Of a stretch of DNA of 64,000 bases, positions 26,401 to 34,118 are shown in pieces (positions within the stretch are counted from its first letter, which is position 1; every line of letters starts with the position of its first letter). A model generated the notes under the pieces. That model was given only the letters and a program-made list of their open reading frames with translations, was not told where the DNA came from and did not search any database. The stretch comes from Sorangium aterium. Its GTDB lineage: Bacteria > Myxococcota_A > Polyangia > Polyangiales > Polyangiaceae. The stretch is from NCBI RefSeq assembly GCF_028368935.1, contig NZ_JAQNDK010000006.1:525001-589000 (forward strand), in the 5' to 3' direction. The position numbers and the translations under genes are program-made.

Positions 26401-27211
26401 CCGCGTCCTGCAGGACAAGACCTTCGAGCGGGTCGGGGGTGTCACGCCGCTGCGCGCCAACGTGCGGATCCTCTGCGCGACCCACCGCGACCTGCGTGCG
26501 ATGGTTGCCCGGGGCGAGTTCCGGGAAGATCTCTATTACCGGCTCCGGCAGGTCGTCCTCGAGGTCCCCGCGCTCCGCCATCGGCCGCGGGATCTGCCCG
26601 CGATCGCGACAGCGATCCTGGAGAGGATCGGCGGCGAGCGTGGCGTGGCGCCGAAGCGCCTCTCCAGCCGGGCCGTCGAGGCGCTCTCGCGGCACTCCTG
26701 GCCGGGGAACGTGCGCGAGCTCGAGAACGCCCTGCGCGCCGCGGCGATCTTCGCGGACGGCCAGGTGATCGATCTCGAGGATTTCACGACGAACGTCGAA
26801 GGGCTGCGGGAGCTCGAGGCCGCGGATCTGGCGAGCGCTCCGATGACACCGAGGGCTGGCATGCACCCTGCATTCGACTCGTCGAGAGACTCGCCGAGGG
26901 AGTCGTCCCGAGAGTTGCCCAGAGAGCCGACCAGCGGGCCGCGCTCGTCGGCGCCAGAGCAGGCGACGTCGGTGTCACATTCCCCGTCGACGCCTGCGGA
27001 TCGCACGCCGCTGGAGCTCGCGTACGCTCAGGTCCGCGGAGGGGTCAGCCTCAGCGACATGAAGCGCGAGATCGAGCGCGAGTGCATTGCTAGGGCGCTC
27101 GACGAAAGTCGTGGGAACATCACACGCGCCGCCGTGCTCCTGGGCATGAAGCGCCCACGGCTTTCCCAGCTTGTGAAGCAGTATGGCTTTGGCGGGACTT
27201 CGGAGGATTGA
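23486..27211 (+). CDS. Giant sigma-54-dependent activator with TPR region, Cys4 cluster and Fis HTH
   Basis: A 1241-residue regulator. The N-terminal 330 residues look like a degenerate NTPase-type sensor. TPR-like repeats fill about 330-800 (for example YALTNLAVIAHLKHEYPEALRLFERAIEIF). CELCGSSACAGC near 827-839 gives four Cys in C-x2-C-x4-C-x2-C spacing, a likely metal site. The sigma-54 interaction AAA+ domain follows: Walker A GESGTGKE near 888, the sigma-54 loop as GSFTGA near 933 (usually GAFTGA), Walker B GTLFLDEIGD and the R-finger region REDLYYRL. A Fis-type HTH ends the protein (ALDESRGNITRAAVLLGMKRPRLSQLVKQYG). No receiver domain is present, so a TPR-bound signal is the likely input. 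ATG 23486 is chosen; a TTG precedes it. Confidence 0.9.
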   Translation: MRGPAERYAFVALGSVAAACVPSVITSDSGGFRALDERVRDAASRGVLHVHGQRPVLDAVCSHLARRARGVGRSLISAAHAADRDPWRDLALRCAVTSADPAAAAQGISAAAQGAILLVAEREATSWGSLVLDEVTRLIAEGSCSALVIVCSDAAMRPWTSALTIDGVASPDDLHRFWEAFAADAERRVVAKIERLDALEGWCSAVLAAPPEQRAARQPPSRESARLLDRLALSQRPWPSAQLRQLAARRAQPGPGDAACQGVAQELAALGLIEVDDRGWVAAPRAVVDPADVDPEDVLAIAEALEEQSSDPWSLSRASELLASLGQDERAEAAAMLAISSVGEPSARADFWQRWTRTMRTLSGESAASGERLLRAAQLALRLGDIEFAIDFSSAAQRERETFAALLVRGRATSARGDLTTAAMVLSRALSLAATPEERARGAVEMAELCCKTGDLAAAKARAEEGLAGAGEIATRLQARNILGKLLLAQQAWAEAELHFAADAWEAACAGEHVSELRARLNRAISLLSSGRLDEARTMLAGVLEEGERRGERAASGYALTNLAVIAHLKHEYPEALRLFERAIEIFRRIGDKVALVNLITNLAEIRLQLGMIEEAEQALAFARKACGHVVPGVRVTHVAYVAAQIHFECRRTVDAWSELTAAFACGAGSKLGECYATAARIALHDGDLLQAGQMIQRARAEATSDRHRAEVALLEAMCSRAAGAPFGQIAAEALALSRRAHSHECALEAHVLLHHASSAGDRVSRALEDEPTAARSHLEAAIVLRDRIAGSLPPEIARKFLSRRSFAELARLEACARSAAEAEPRGCELCGSSACAGCARGAARAPRPASVVPAIKRMVGTTPALLSLIHQIGKVGASDATVLIHGESGTGKELVAEAIHEVSARRAGPLIKVNCAALVETLLLSELFGHEKGSFTGAASRRRGRFELAEGGTLFLDEIGDISPRTQVALLRVLQDKTFERVGGVTPLRANVRILCATHRDLRAMVARGEFREDLYYRLRQVVLEVPALRHRPRDLPAIATAILERIGGERGVAPKRLSSRAVEALSRHSWPGNVRELENALRAAAIFADGQVIDLEDFTTNVEGLRELEAADLASAPMTPRAGMHPAFDSSRDSPRESSRELPREPTSGPRSSAPEQATSVSHSPSTPADRTPLELAYAQVRGGVSLSDMKREIERECIARALDESRGNITRAAVLLGMKRPRLSQLVKQYGFGGTSED

Positions 27212-27215
27212 AGTG

Positions 27216-27590
27216 ATGCGAGGTTGCTGGACGAGTTGGCTGTCGGGGGGCTTCGCGGCGCCTCTGCTGCTGGCGGGCTGCGCGATCACGTCCGCAGAGC
27301 ACGAGGAGCAGAGCGTGGAAGCGTGGGGCGATCTCGACCCGATGATCTCCGAAGAGGCGTCCGGATCGAGCGATGGCGCGGAGGGCGACGTCGTCGTACC
27401 CGTCACCGATTTCGTCACGCCTGCGTCGCTCCGGCCGCGCGACCTCGCGCCCGCGTCGAGCGATGACGGCGCGCCCACGACGATCGAGGCTCGGTCGCAG
27501 GGGCGCTGCAACCCGGACCCGCTCCCGTGGAACCCCAGCGGCGCGGACAGACGCGACAGCGCTCCCTCCGAGAGCGACGGGACGCGCTGA
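27216..27590 (+). CDS. Small lipoprotein following the sigma-54 activator, function unknown
   Basis: A 124-residue lipoprotein: MRGCWTSWLSGGFAAPLLLAGC, with lipobox LAGC. It begins five bases after the activator's stop and has GGAGG nine bases upstream, so it is almost certainly in the same operon. The mature part is acidic and low in complexity (EEQSVEAWGDLDPMISEEASGSSDGAEGD), ending in RCNPDPLPWNPSGADRRDSAPSESDGTR. No family is recognised. Its position suggests it may be part of, or controlled by, the signalling pathway of the activator; that is inference. Confidence 0.65.
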   Translation: MRGCWTSWLSGGFAAPLLLAGCAITSAEHEEQSVEAWGDLDPMISEEASGSSDGAEGDVVVPVTDFVTPASLRPRDLAPASSDDGAPTTIEARSQGRCNPDPLPWNPSGADRRDSAPSESDGTR

Positions 27591-27630
27591 GCCGCGCGCC
27601 CGGGCGGCCTGAGCGCGCCCGCGCCTCGGC

Positions 27631-27686
27631 GCGCGTCTTGCTGTCGCCGCGCGCCGCTCCCCGGCGCGTTTTGCGGTCGCCGCGCG
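27631..27686 (+). repeat. Two 23-bp direct repeats upstream of the histidine kinase
   Basis: Copies at 27631-27653 and 27664-27686 match at 21 of 23 bases with a 33-bp period. They lie in the 119-bp gap before the GTG start of the histidine kinase. A duplicated regulator site or a simple tandem duplication are both possible. Confidence 0.6.
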
Positions 27687-27709
27687 GCCCGCCGCGGTAG
27701 CCTTCGCGC

Positions 27710-29926
27710 GTGGCGCCGCTCGGGATCGATCTCCGCACACGGACGACCCTTGTCTGCGGGGCCCTCGCCCTCGCCATCGCGGCGTCGACGCTGCTGCGGG
27801 ACCGCGTCCGCCGCGTCCACCTCTTCTTCGCCGCGTTCGCCGCCGACGTCGGGCTCTGGTACCTCTCGCAGTCGCTCTTCGGCTTCTTCCAGGCCTCGAT
27901 CTGGGAGCGCTTCACGGCGATCCTCGCCGTGCTGCTCCCGCAGTTCGCGCTGCAGCTCTTCGAGGCGATGATCCCCCATGACGCGGATCGGCGCTCGCGG
28001 CTGCTCCGGTTCGCGGGGGTGCTCGTCATCCCGCTGTTCATCCTCGTGCTGGTGAGCCGGGAGCCGGGCTCGTGGCTCGACTGGCTCACGCGCGGCTGCA
28101 TTTTCCTCTACGTCTTCGCGCTGCTCACCGCGGGGCTGTACACGCTCGGCCAGCGCGGCAAGCAGAGCTCCTCGCGCGCGACGCAGCGGCGCGTGCGGTT
28201 CCTCGTGGTGATCGGCGCGCTCGCCGGGCTCGCCAGCGTCGCCGACTTCGCCTGGTTCCTCGGCGCCGAGCCGCCGCCCGTCGGCGCGGCGCTCTCGATC
28301 GTGTTCCTGTTCGTCCTCGCCCAGGCGCTGCGTCACGAGCGCCTGCTCGACGCCTACGAGATGCTCGCGCGCCTGCTCGTCGCCACGGCGGTCGCGTTCC
28401 TGATCGCGCTGATCTTCTATCTCCTGCTCACGTTCATCGGCGGCTTCAACACGATGTACCTGAACGCGGTGCTCGCCGCGATCGTCATCCTGGTGCTGTT
28501 CGACCCGCTGCGGGAGCGCGTCGAGGAGCAGCTCCAGCGCCTCTTCCTGCGGGAGCGGTTCGATCTCGATCGCTCGCTCGCGGAGGCCCGGCGGCGCCTC
28601 GTGCACACGCTCGAGGTGGACGAGATGGGCTCGATCGTGATGAGCGCGCTCGAGCAGTCGCGCCGCGTCACGGCGGCGGCGCTCTACCTGCGCGATCAGG
28701 ACGGGACGGGCTTCGACAGGCTCGCCTCGCTCGGGCCGCGGGTCCCCGAGCGGATCGAGGTGGCGACCGCGAGGGCGCTGCTCGATCGCCTCGACCGGGG
28801 GCCGCTCGCGATGGAGGAGCTGGAGCGCGAGGCCCGCGAGCGGCGGGCGCGCCGCAGCCAGAGCGACGCGGACGACGACGGCAACTTCGCGCGGCGGACG
28901 GAGGTGCGGCCCCAGGTCCCCGAGGACGCGGTGCTCGCGGCGGCCGAGGTGCTCGGCAGCCTCTGCTCGGGCGTGGTGCTTTGCGCGCGCGACGAGCAAG
29001 GCGAGCCCATCGGGCTCCTGGTCGTGGCGGACACGCGCGTGCGCGACGCGTTCTCGCCCGAGGAGCTGACCCTGCTCGAGACGCTCGCCGCGCAGATCGG
29101 CGTCGTCCTGGAGAACTCGCGGCTCTACGCGCAGATGAAGGAGCGAGACCGGCTCGCGCTCCTCGGCCAGATGGCGGCCGGGCTCGCGCACGAGATCAGG
29201 AACCCGCTCGGCGCGATCAAGGGGGCGGCGCAGCTGCTCGCCGATCCCGTGCCGGAGGCGCAGATCGACGCGGCGTCGCGCGAGTTCCTCGGGATCATCC
29301 TCGAGGAGGTCGACCGGCTCGATCGCGTCGTAGGTTCGGTGCTCGATCTCGCGCGGCCGGCGCAGGGCTCGGTCGTCCCGACCGACGTGAACGCGATCGT
29401 GCGCCGCACCCTGCAGGTGCTCTCGATCGAGCGCAGGAACGACCAGCTCGAGGTCGAGGTCACGCTGGATCCTGGTCTCCCCCGCGTCGCCATCGATCCA
29501 GAGCAGCTGCGGCAGGTGCTGATGAACCTGTTCCGCAACGCCGTCCAGGCCATGAAGGGCCGGGGCAAGGTGGTGATCTCGACGCGCGTCCGCTTCGGCC
29601 GCGGCACGCGGCCCGGCTCGGGCTCGGATGAGCCGTTCGTCGAGCTCAACGTCACCGACAACGGCCCCGGGATCTCCCAGAAGGTGCTCGCGAACATCTT
29701 CCTGCCGTTCTTCACGACGAAGGACAAGGGGACCGGGCTCGGCCTGTCCATCAGCCAGCGCATCGCGCAGAGCGCCGGCGGCCGCATCGAGGTCCGGTCG
29801 TACGAGGGGAAGGGGAGCACCTTCGCCGTGATCCTCCCCGCCGCCGTCGACAAGCTGGGCGCGCCGCAGCCGTCGCCCGCGGCGCTGGCGCCTGCCGAGC
29901 CGGCCCCTCAGGAGCGGCCCGGCTGA
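27710..29926 (+). CDS. Orphan membrane sensor histidine kinase (GAF, HisKA, HATPase)
   Basis: A 738-residue kinase. Residues 15-270 carry about eight hydrophobic helices in a PrsK-like membrane sensor. A GAF-like region follows (about 300-460, with RVTAAALYLRD and LLETLAAQIGVVLENSRLYAQM). The dimerisation helix carries the phospho-acceptor in LLGQMAAGLAHEIRNPLGAIKG near residue 490 (His of HEIRNP). The ATPase domain shows NLFRNAVQAM (N box), DNGPGIS (G1), FFTTKDKGTGLGLSIS (G2). No response regulator is adjacent, so its partner is elsewhere. The GTG start at 27710 lacks an obvious ribosome site. Confidence 0.9.
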   Translation: MAPLGIDLRTRTTLVCGALALAIAASTLLRDRVRRVHLFFAAFAADVGLWYLSQSLFGFFQASIWERFTAILAVLLPQFALQLFEAMIPHDADRRSRLLRFAGVLVIPLFILVLVSREPGSWLDWLTRGCIFLYVFALLTAGLYTLGQRGKQSSSRATQRRVRFLVVIGALAGLASVADFAWFLGAEPPPVGAALSIVFLFVLAQALRHERLLDAYEMLARLLVATAVAFLIALIFYLLLTFIGGFNTMYLNAVLAAIVILVLFDPLRERVEEQLQRLFLRERFDLDRSLAEARRRLVHTLEVDEMGSIVMSALEQSRRVTAAALYLRDQDGTGFDRLASLGPRVPERIEVATARALLDRLDRGPLAMEELEREARERRARRSQSDADDDGNFARRTEVRPQVPEDAVLAAAEVLGSLCSGVVLCARDEQGEPIGLLVVADTRVRDAFSPEELTLLETLAAQIGVVLENSRLYAQMKERDRLALLGQMAAGLAHEIRNPLGAIKGAAQLLADPVPEAQIDAASREFLGIILEEVDRLDRVVGSVLDLARPAQGSVVPTDVNAIVRRTLQVLSIERRNDQLEVEVTLDPGLPRVAIDPEQLRQVLMNLFRNAVQAMKGRGKVVISTRVRFGRGTRPGSGSDEPFVELNVTDNGPGISQKVLANIFLPFFTTKDKGTGLGLSISQRIAQSAGGRIEVRSYEGKGSTFAVILPAAVDKLGAPQPSPAALAPAEPAPQERPG

Positions 29927-29933
29927 GTCCGGT

Positions 29934-29965
29934 GCGCCCGTGGAGCGTCCGCGGCGTCCGGGCGC
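29934..29965. terminator. Stem between convergent histidine kinase and kdd genes
   Basis: GCGCCCG (29934-29940) and CGGGCGC (29959-29965) are reverse complements flanking an 18-base loop that can itself pair. It lies between the stop of the histidine kinase (29926) and the stop of kdd (30000). Weak but positioned like the other convergent-end hairpins. Confidence 0.35.
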
Positions 29966-29999
29966 ATGCGCGCTGCGCGCGTTGCGTCGAGCGGCGCGC

Positions 30000-31082
30000 T
30001 CAGCCGTAGCGCGAGGTCATGAGCCGCTCCAGCGCGACGTGCTCGCGCACGAGCTCGAGCGTGTGCTCGGCGTGTCCGTGGGCGTAGCCGTTGCCGATGT
30101 AGAGGTCCACGTCCTTGCCGATCCCCTCGGCCCCCAGGGCGGCGGCGGTGAAGCTCGTGCTCATCGCGAAGAAGTACGTCTTGCCGCGATCGCGCGTGGC
30201 GACGATCGCGCTGAGCTCCACGCCCGGGACGTTCACGCACGAGAGCGTGAGGTCGGCGCCCGCGTCGCCGGTGAACGGCAGCACGGCGTCGCGCACGGCG
30301 AGGGGGTCGCGCGCGTCGAGGACCGCGACGTGGTCGCAGATCGCGAGCGAGCGCAGGTCGGCGGCGAGCTCCGGCGACGCCTCGATCCCGATGACGCGCC
30401 CGGCGCGGCCGACGCAGCGCCGCGCCTCGGCCGCGCACAGGAGGCCCGATTTTCCGCCTGCGCCGAGCACCACCACGCTGTCGCGCGGGCCGGCGAGGCG
30501 CGCCACCTGAGGCGCCGCGCCGGCGACGTCGAGCAGCGCGAGGGCGAGCCGCTCGGGCATGTCGGTCGGCATCCGGGCGAGCGGCGCCGACCCGAAGAGG
30601 ATCGCGGTGCCCTCGACGTCGATCTGCGCGGACGCGGGCCGCACGGCGATGATCCGGCGGAGCGAGAGCGGCGTGAGCGACAGCGACGCGAGCGTCGCGA
30701 TGCGATCGCCGACGGCGACGCCGCGGTGCTCGGCGAGCGAGCCGACCCGGCGCACGACGCCGAGCAGCATGCCGCCCGAGCCGGTGACCGGGTTGTGCTG
30801 CTTGCCCCGGCGCGCCACCGTCTCGAGGACGAGCCGCGCCACGCCGTCCGGGCTGCCGCCGGACGCCTCCTCCATCTGGCGGAAGCTCGCGGCGTCGATG
30901 TTCAGCGTCTGCACATCGACGACGATCTCGGTCTCGAAGTGGCGCGAGGCGTCGGCGTCCAGCCGCTCCGCCGGCTGCGGCATCGCCCCCGGTGGATCGA
31001 GCACGCGGTGCGTGCCCAGCGGATCGCCTGCGGGGAGGGTGGGTCGCGTCGCTGCGGAGCTCACGCCGAGGCCGTTCAACAT
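30000..31082 (-). CDS. kdd: L-erythro-3,5-diaminohexanoate dehydrogenase
   Basis: A 360-residue NAD-dependent dehydrogenase of the lysine fermentation pathway, oxidising L-erythro-3,5-diaminohexanoate to 5-amino-3-oxohexanoate. Family hallmarks are GTHRVLDPPGAMPQPAERLD (near residue 22), ETEIVVDVQTLNIDAASFRQM, KQHNPVTGSGGMLLGVV and a Rossmann core VVVLGAGGKSGLLCAAEARR near 205. The start at 31082 (MLNGLG) matches the usual length of about 340-350; an upstream extension of 48 codons is open but not family-like. It belongs to the same pathway as kamA at 12123-13508, although the two are not in one operon here. Confidence 0.85.
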   Translation of the reverse strand: MLNGLGVSSAATRPTLPAGDPLGTHRVLDPPGAMPQPAERLDADASRHFETEIVVDVQTLNIDAASFRQMEEASGGSPDGVARLVLETVARRGKQHNPVTGSGGMLLGVVRRVGSLAEHRGVAVGDRIATLASLSLTPLSLRRIIAVRPASAQIDVEGTAILFGSAPLARMPTDMPERLALALLDVAGAAPQVARLAGPRDSVVVLGAGGKSGLLCAAEARRCVGRAGRVIGIEASPELAADLRSLAICDHVAVLDARDPLAVRDAVLPFTGDAGADLTLSCVNVPGVELSAIVATRDRGKTYFFAMSTSFTAAALGAEGIGKDVDLYIGNGYAHGHAEHTLELVREHVALERLMTSRYG

Positions 31083-31444
31083 GCCGGGCTCGAAAGCAAG
31101 GGCAATGAGCCGAGCGGCCGCAGGATTCCTCGCTGAGGTGGCCCGGCGCTCCGCCCAGGGCCCGGAGGCCCCGAAAACCGTCGGTGCCGACCGTTTCGAC
31201 GGAGCCAATCGCCCTCTTTCCCTCAAATTGGATACACTCGCGTGCGCCGAGTACGTTGGCCCTTACCCCCGCGGCGCGCCTCTGTGGCGGCCGAGGGAGG
31301 GGGGCCGGCGCGTTGCGTCAGGATCGGACGAGCCGACTCATTTGAAAGAACGGACCGGATCTCTTGACCACCTTTGCTCGGTGAAACTAAGCTTTGCCCC
31401 CTGCTGGCGCTCTCGTAAGCGCACGAAGGTTTTTACTCCCTGCG
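31083..31444. other. Divergent intergenic region between kdd and the FHA gene
   Basis: 362 bases with no gene visible, between minus-strand kdd and plus-strand FHA-DUF4388. The half nearer the FHA gene (31210-31440) is less GC-rich and holds a sigma-70-like candidate at 31364-31393. No repeats or RNA gene are recognised. Confidence 0.5.
31364..31393 (+). promoter_or_regulatory. Candidate sigma-70-type promoter for the FHA-DUF4388 gene
   Basis: TTGACC (31364-31369) and TAAGCT (31388-31393) are separated by 18 bp, 52 bases before the ATG at 31445. The -35 matches consensus at five of six positions; the -10 is only moderate. Confidence 0.4.
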
Positions 31445-32374
31445 ATGGATAACCACGCTCCCAAGGTGTCGGCAACGCGGCAACTAGCGTTGCGCTTCAT
31501 CTCCGGGAAGTACCAAGGCGGCGAATTCCCCCTCGGGGAGCAGCAGGAGATCGTCGTGGGTCGCTCCAGCGACCTCGACATGGTCCTCGTCGAGGACATG
31601 GTCTCCCGGCGCCATGCCCGGATTGCCTGCACCGAACAGTCGATTGTGATCGAGGATCTCGGCTCGACGAACGGAACGTTCGTCAACGGCGAGAAGATCA
31701 AGAAGACGACCCTGAAGGAGGGCGATCGTGTGCTCATCGGCACCAGCATCCTCAAGGTCGTCTCCACCGACCCAGGCGCGCCACCGGCGCGGAAACGGAT
31801 GGACGAGCCATCGTTGAGGAGCGGTCAGACCCGGTCGATGTCCGGGTCGATCGACGAGATCCCGCTCCCGGATCTGCTGCAGCTCTTCGGCACGTCGAAG
31901 AAGAGCGGCGTCCTCGTGGTCCGCTCCGACGACGACGTCGGCAAGATCTACCTGCGCAAGGGCATCGTGACCTTTGCGACCATCAACGATCTGACCGACG
32001 TCCCGCCGCTGAAGAGCGTCTACCGGATCCTCACCTGGGCCGGCGGGACGTTCGACCTCGAGGCGGCCGAGGAGCGGGTCATGACCGGCGAGATCAGCGC
32101 GACGGTGCAGGAGCTCCTCATGGAGGGGCTCCGGCAGATCGACGAGCTGAACAACATCCGCCACCAGCTGCCGGACCTGTCGGCGCGCCTGGTCATCCCC
32201 CAGCCGCTCAAGCCGCAGCTCCGCGATCTCTCGCCCGTCGATCTCGACGTCCTCCAGGTCGTCTACAACCACGGGCACCTCGCGATGGTCCTCAACAAGA
32301 GCCCCGCGACGGATCTGGAGACCGCGCAGTCCGTGTTGAAGATGATCAACGCGGGCTACCTCCGCGCCGAGTGA
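31445..32374 (+). CDS. FHA and DUF4388 domain protein
   Basis: A 309-residue soluble signalling protein. The FHA domain (phosphothreonine-binding) spans residues 10-110, with the conserved GRSSDLDMVL, SRRHARI and LGSTNGTFVNG motifs. A DUF4388 (PATAN-related) domain follows near 140-225: GSIDEIPLPDLLQLFGTSKKSGVL, and YLRKGIVTFATIND. The C-terminal 60 residues (VYNHGHLAMVLNKSPATDLETAQSVLKMINAGYLRAE) resemble a small winged-helix fold. Proteins of this type link Ser/Thr kinases to effectors in myxobacteria; two such kinases lie within 10 kb, but no direct link is shown. Confidence 0.85.
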   Translation: MDNHAPKVSATRQLALRFISGKYQGGEFPLGEQQEIVVGRSSDLDMVLVEDMVSRRHARIACTEQSIVIEDLGSTNGTFVNGEKIKKTTLKEGDRVLIGTSILKVVSTDPGAPPARKRMDEPSLRSGQTRSMSGSIDEIPLPDLLQLFGTSKKSGVLVVRSDDDVGKIYLRKGIVTFATINDLTDVPPLKSVYRILTWAGGTFDLEAAEERVMTGEISATVQELLMEGLRQIDELNNIRHQLPDLSARLVIPQPLKPQLRDLSPVDLDVLQVVYNHGHLAMVLNKSPATDLETAQSVLKMINAGYLRAE

Positions 32375-32494
32375 GCCGGGCGGGAGCGCACGGTGTCGCG
32401 AGGCCGCGCGATGCGGCCTATCGCGCCGGTGCGCGCGGCTCTCGGCTGAACCGAGATCGATAGGTCAGGGGAGAGCGGTCAGGAGCGCGTCCTC

Positions 32495-32524
32495 GCGCGC
32501 CGCGCTCCCGAAGGCGCGGCGCGC
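32495..32524. terminator. Inverted repeat between convergent FHA gene and hisD
   Basis: GCGCGCCGCGC (32495-32505) and GCGCGGCGCGC (32514-32524) are perfect 11-base reverse complements with an eight-base loop. It lies 18 bp past the hisD stop on the minus strand and 121 bp past the FHA stop. No U tract. Confidence 0.55.
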
Positions 32525-32541
32525 AGGGCGGCAGCGTGGTG

Positions 32542-33924
32542 TCAGGACTGCGACGTGCCGCGCTTCGCGGGGTCGATCGCCTTGCTCGCGAGGCGGAGCG
32601 ACACGGCGCGGGCGTGCGCCTGCAGGCCCTCGGCCAGGGCCAGCTTCTCGATGATCGGGCCTTGCGTCCGGAGCGCCGCGCCCGAGTACCGGATGAGGCT
32701 CGCGCGCGTCACGAAGTCGTAGACCCCGAGCGGCGCGCCGAAGCGGGCCGAGCCGCCGGTCGGGAGGACGTGGGACGGCCCCGCGAGGTAGTCGCCCGCG
32801 GCGACCGGGGTGAGGTCGCCGAGCAGCGCGGCGCCGAGCGTGCCGATCTCCGAGAACAACCCCTCGGCGTCGGCGACGTGGAAGGCCACGTGCTCGACCG
32901 CGAGCTGATCGGCGATCTCGGCGAGGCGAGCGCGCGAGCCGACGACCAGCGCCGCCGCGTGCGTCGAGAGCGACGCCTCCACGATCGCGCGCCGCGTGAG
33001 CTCGGGGAGCGCCGCGTCGAGCTCGCGCGCGACCGCCTCCGCCAGCTTCGCCGAGGTCGTCGCGAGCAGGGCGTAGGACGCCTCGTCGTGCTCGGCCTGC
33101 GAGAGGAGATCGGCGGCGACGAGCCGGGGATCCGCGGATTCGTCGGCGAGCGCGAGGATCTCGCTCGGCCCGGTGATGCCGTCGATCGACACGTCCCCGA
33201 AGACCAGCTTCTTCGCGCAGGCGACGTACGCGTTGCCGGGCCCCACGATCTTGTCGACCGGCGCGAGCTCCGGGAGCCCGTAGGCCAAGGCCGCGATCGC
33301 CTGCGCGCCGCCCGAGTCGAGCAGGGTCGTCACGCCGGAGAGGTGCGCCGCGGCGAGCGTGGCGTCGTCGGCCGACGGGCTCGCGAGGACGATCTCCTGC
33401 ACGCCGGCGATGCGCGCGGGGAGGGCCGACATGAGCACGCTGGAGGGGTAGCGGGCCTTGCCGCCCGGCGCATAGACGCCGACCCGGCGCAGGGGGCGCA
33501 CGCGCATGCCCAGCAGCACGCCCTCCTCCTCGTAGCTGAAGCCGGCCTGCAGGGCGGGCCCGTTCGCCGTCACGCTCGCGGGGCCGAGATCGCCCGCGTC
33601 GCGCTGCCGCTCATGGTAACGCGCGATCCTGGCCGCCGCGGTCTCGAGCGCGGCGCGGACCTCCGGCGGGAGCCTCGCGAGCGCCTCGGCCCCGCCGAAG
33701 CCGCCCTCCGCCTCCGGGCCTGCGTGGCGGACGAGCGCCTTCGACGTCCTCCGCTCGAACTTCTCGATGTAGCCGAGCACGGCGGACGTGCCCCCGCGCC
33801 GCACGTTGTCGATGATCTCGGTCACGGCCGGCGTGACGTTCGCGAGGTCGCCCGTGCCGCGGGTGCGCAGGGCTGACAGGGTGGACTCGAACTGAGGCGA
33901 ACCTTCGATGTAGATGGGCAGCAT
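32542..33924 (-). CDS. hisD: Histidinol dehydrogenase
   Basis: A 460-residue NAD-dependent zinc enzyme that oxidises histidinol to histidine, the last steps of histidine synthesis. The start at 33924 (MLPIYIEGSPQFE) was chosen because the codons before it are not family-like. Recognisable blocks include VRPLRRVGVYAPGGKARYPSSVLM (near residue 140), GGAQAIAALAYG, KIVGPGNAYVACAKKLVFGDVSIDG with the Asp of the NAD site, SEILALADESADPRLVAADLLSQAEHDE (near 263, catalytic and metal residues), and AGPSHVLPTGGSARFG. No other his genes are adjacent; it is a lone biosynthetic gene. Confidence 0.95.
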   Translation of the reverse strand: MLPIYIEGSPQFESTLSALRTRGTGDLANVTPAVTEIIDNVRRGGTSAVLGYIEKFERRTSKALVRHAGPEAEGGFGGAEALARLPPEVRAALETAAARIARYHERQRDAGDLGPASVTANGPALQAGFSYEEEGVLLGMRVRPLRRVGVYAPGGKARYPSSVLMSALPARIAGVQEIVLASPSADDATLAAAHLSGVTTLLDSGGAQAIAALAYGLPELAPVDKIVGPGNAYVACAKKLVFGDVSIDGITGPSEILALADESADPRLVAADLLSQAEHDEASYALLATTSAKLAEAVARELDAALPELTRRAIVEASLSTHAAALVVGSRARLAEIADQLAVEHVAFHVADAEGLFSEIGTLGAALLGDLTPVAAGDYLAGPSHVLPTGGSARFGAPLGVYDFVTRASLIRYSGAALRTQGPIIEKLALAEGLQAHARAVSLRLASKAIDPAKRGTSQS

Positions 33925-34118
33925 GGCTTGATATGGACCGGCGCGGTGGAATCTCCGCGTGGACGGCGACACCCCGTACCACACCACCCCGGCCGCCGGT
34001 ACGTCGGCCGCGCGGTCGACAGCGCCACGCGCGCTGCAGCCGAAGCAGCGCGTCGCGGCGGCTGCAGCGCGTCGCTCCCCGAGTTCCCCGGCCTGAGCGG
34101 ATCGAGTAGGGTCGCCCG

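Noticed and set aside
22511-26866. A 1451-residue open frame on the minus strand opposite the sigma-54 activator
   Set aside because: No domain or signal, Arg/Glu/Leu repeats typical of antisense frames, and the plus strand holds a clear AAA+ and Fis-domain gene.
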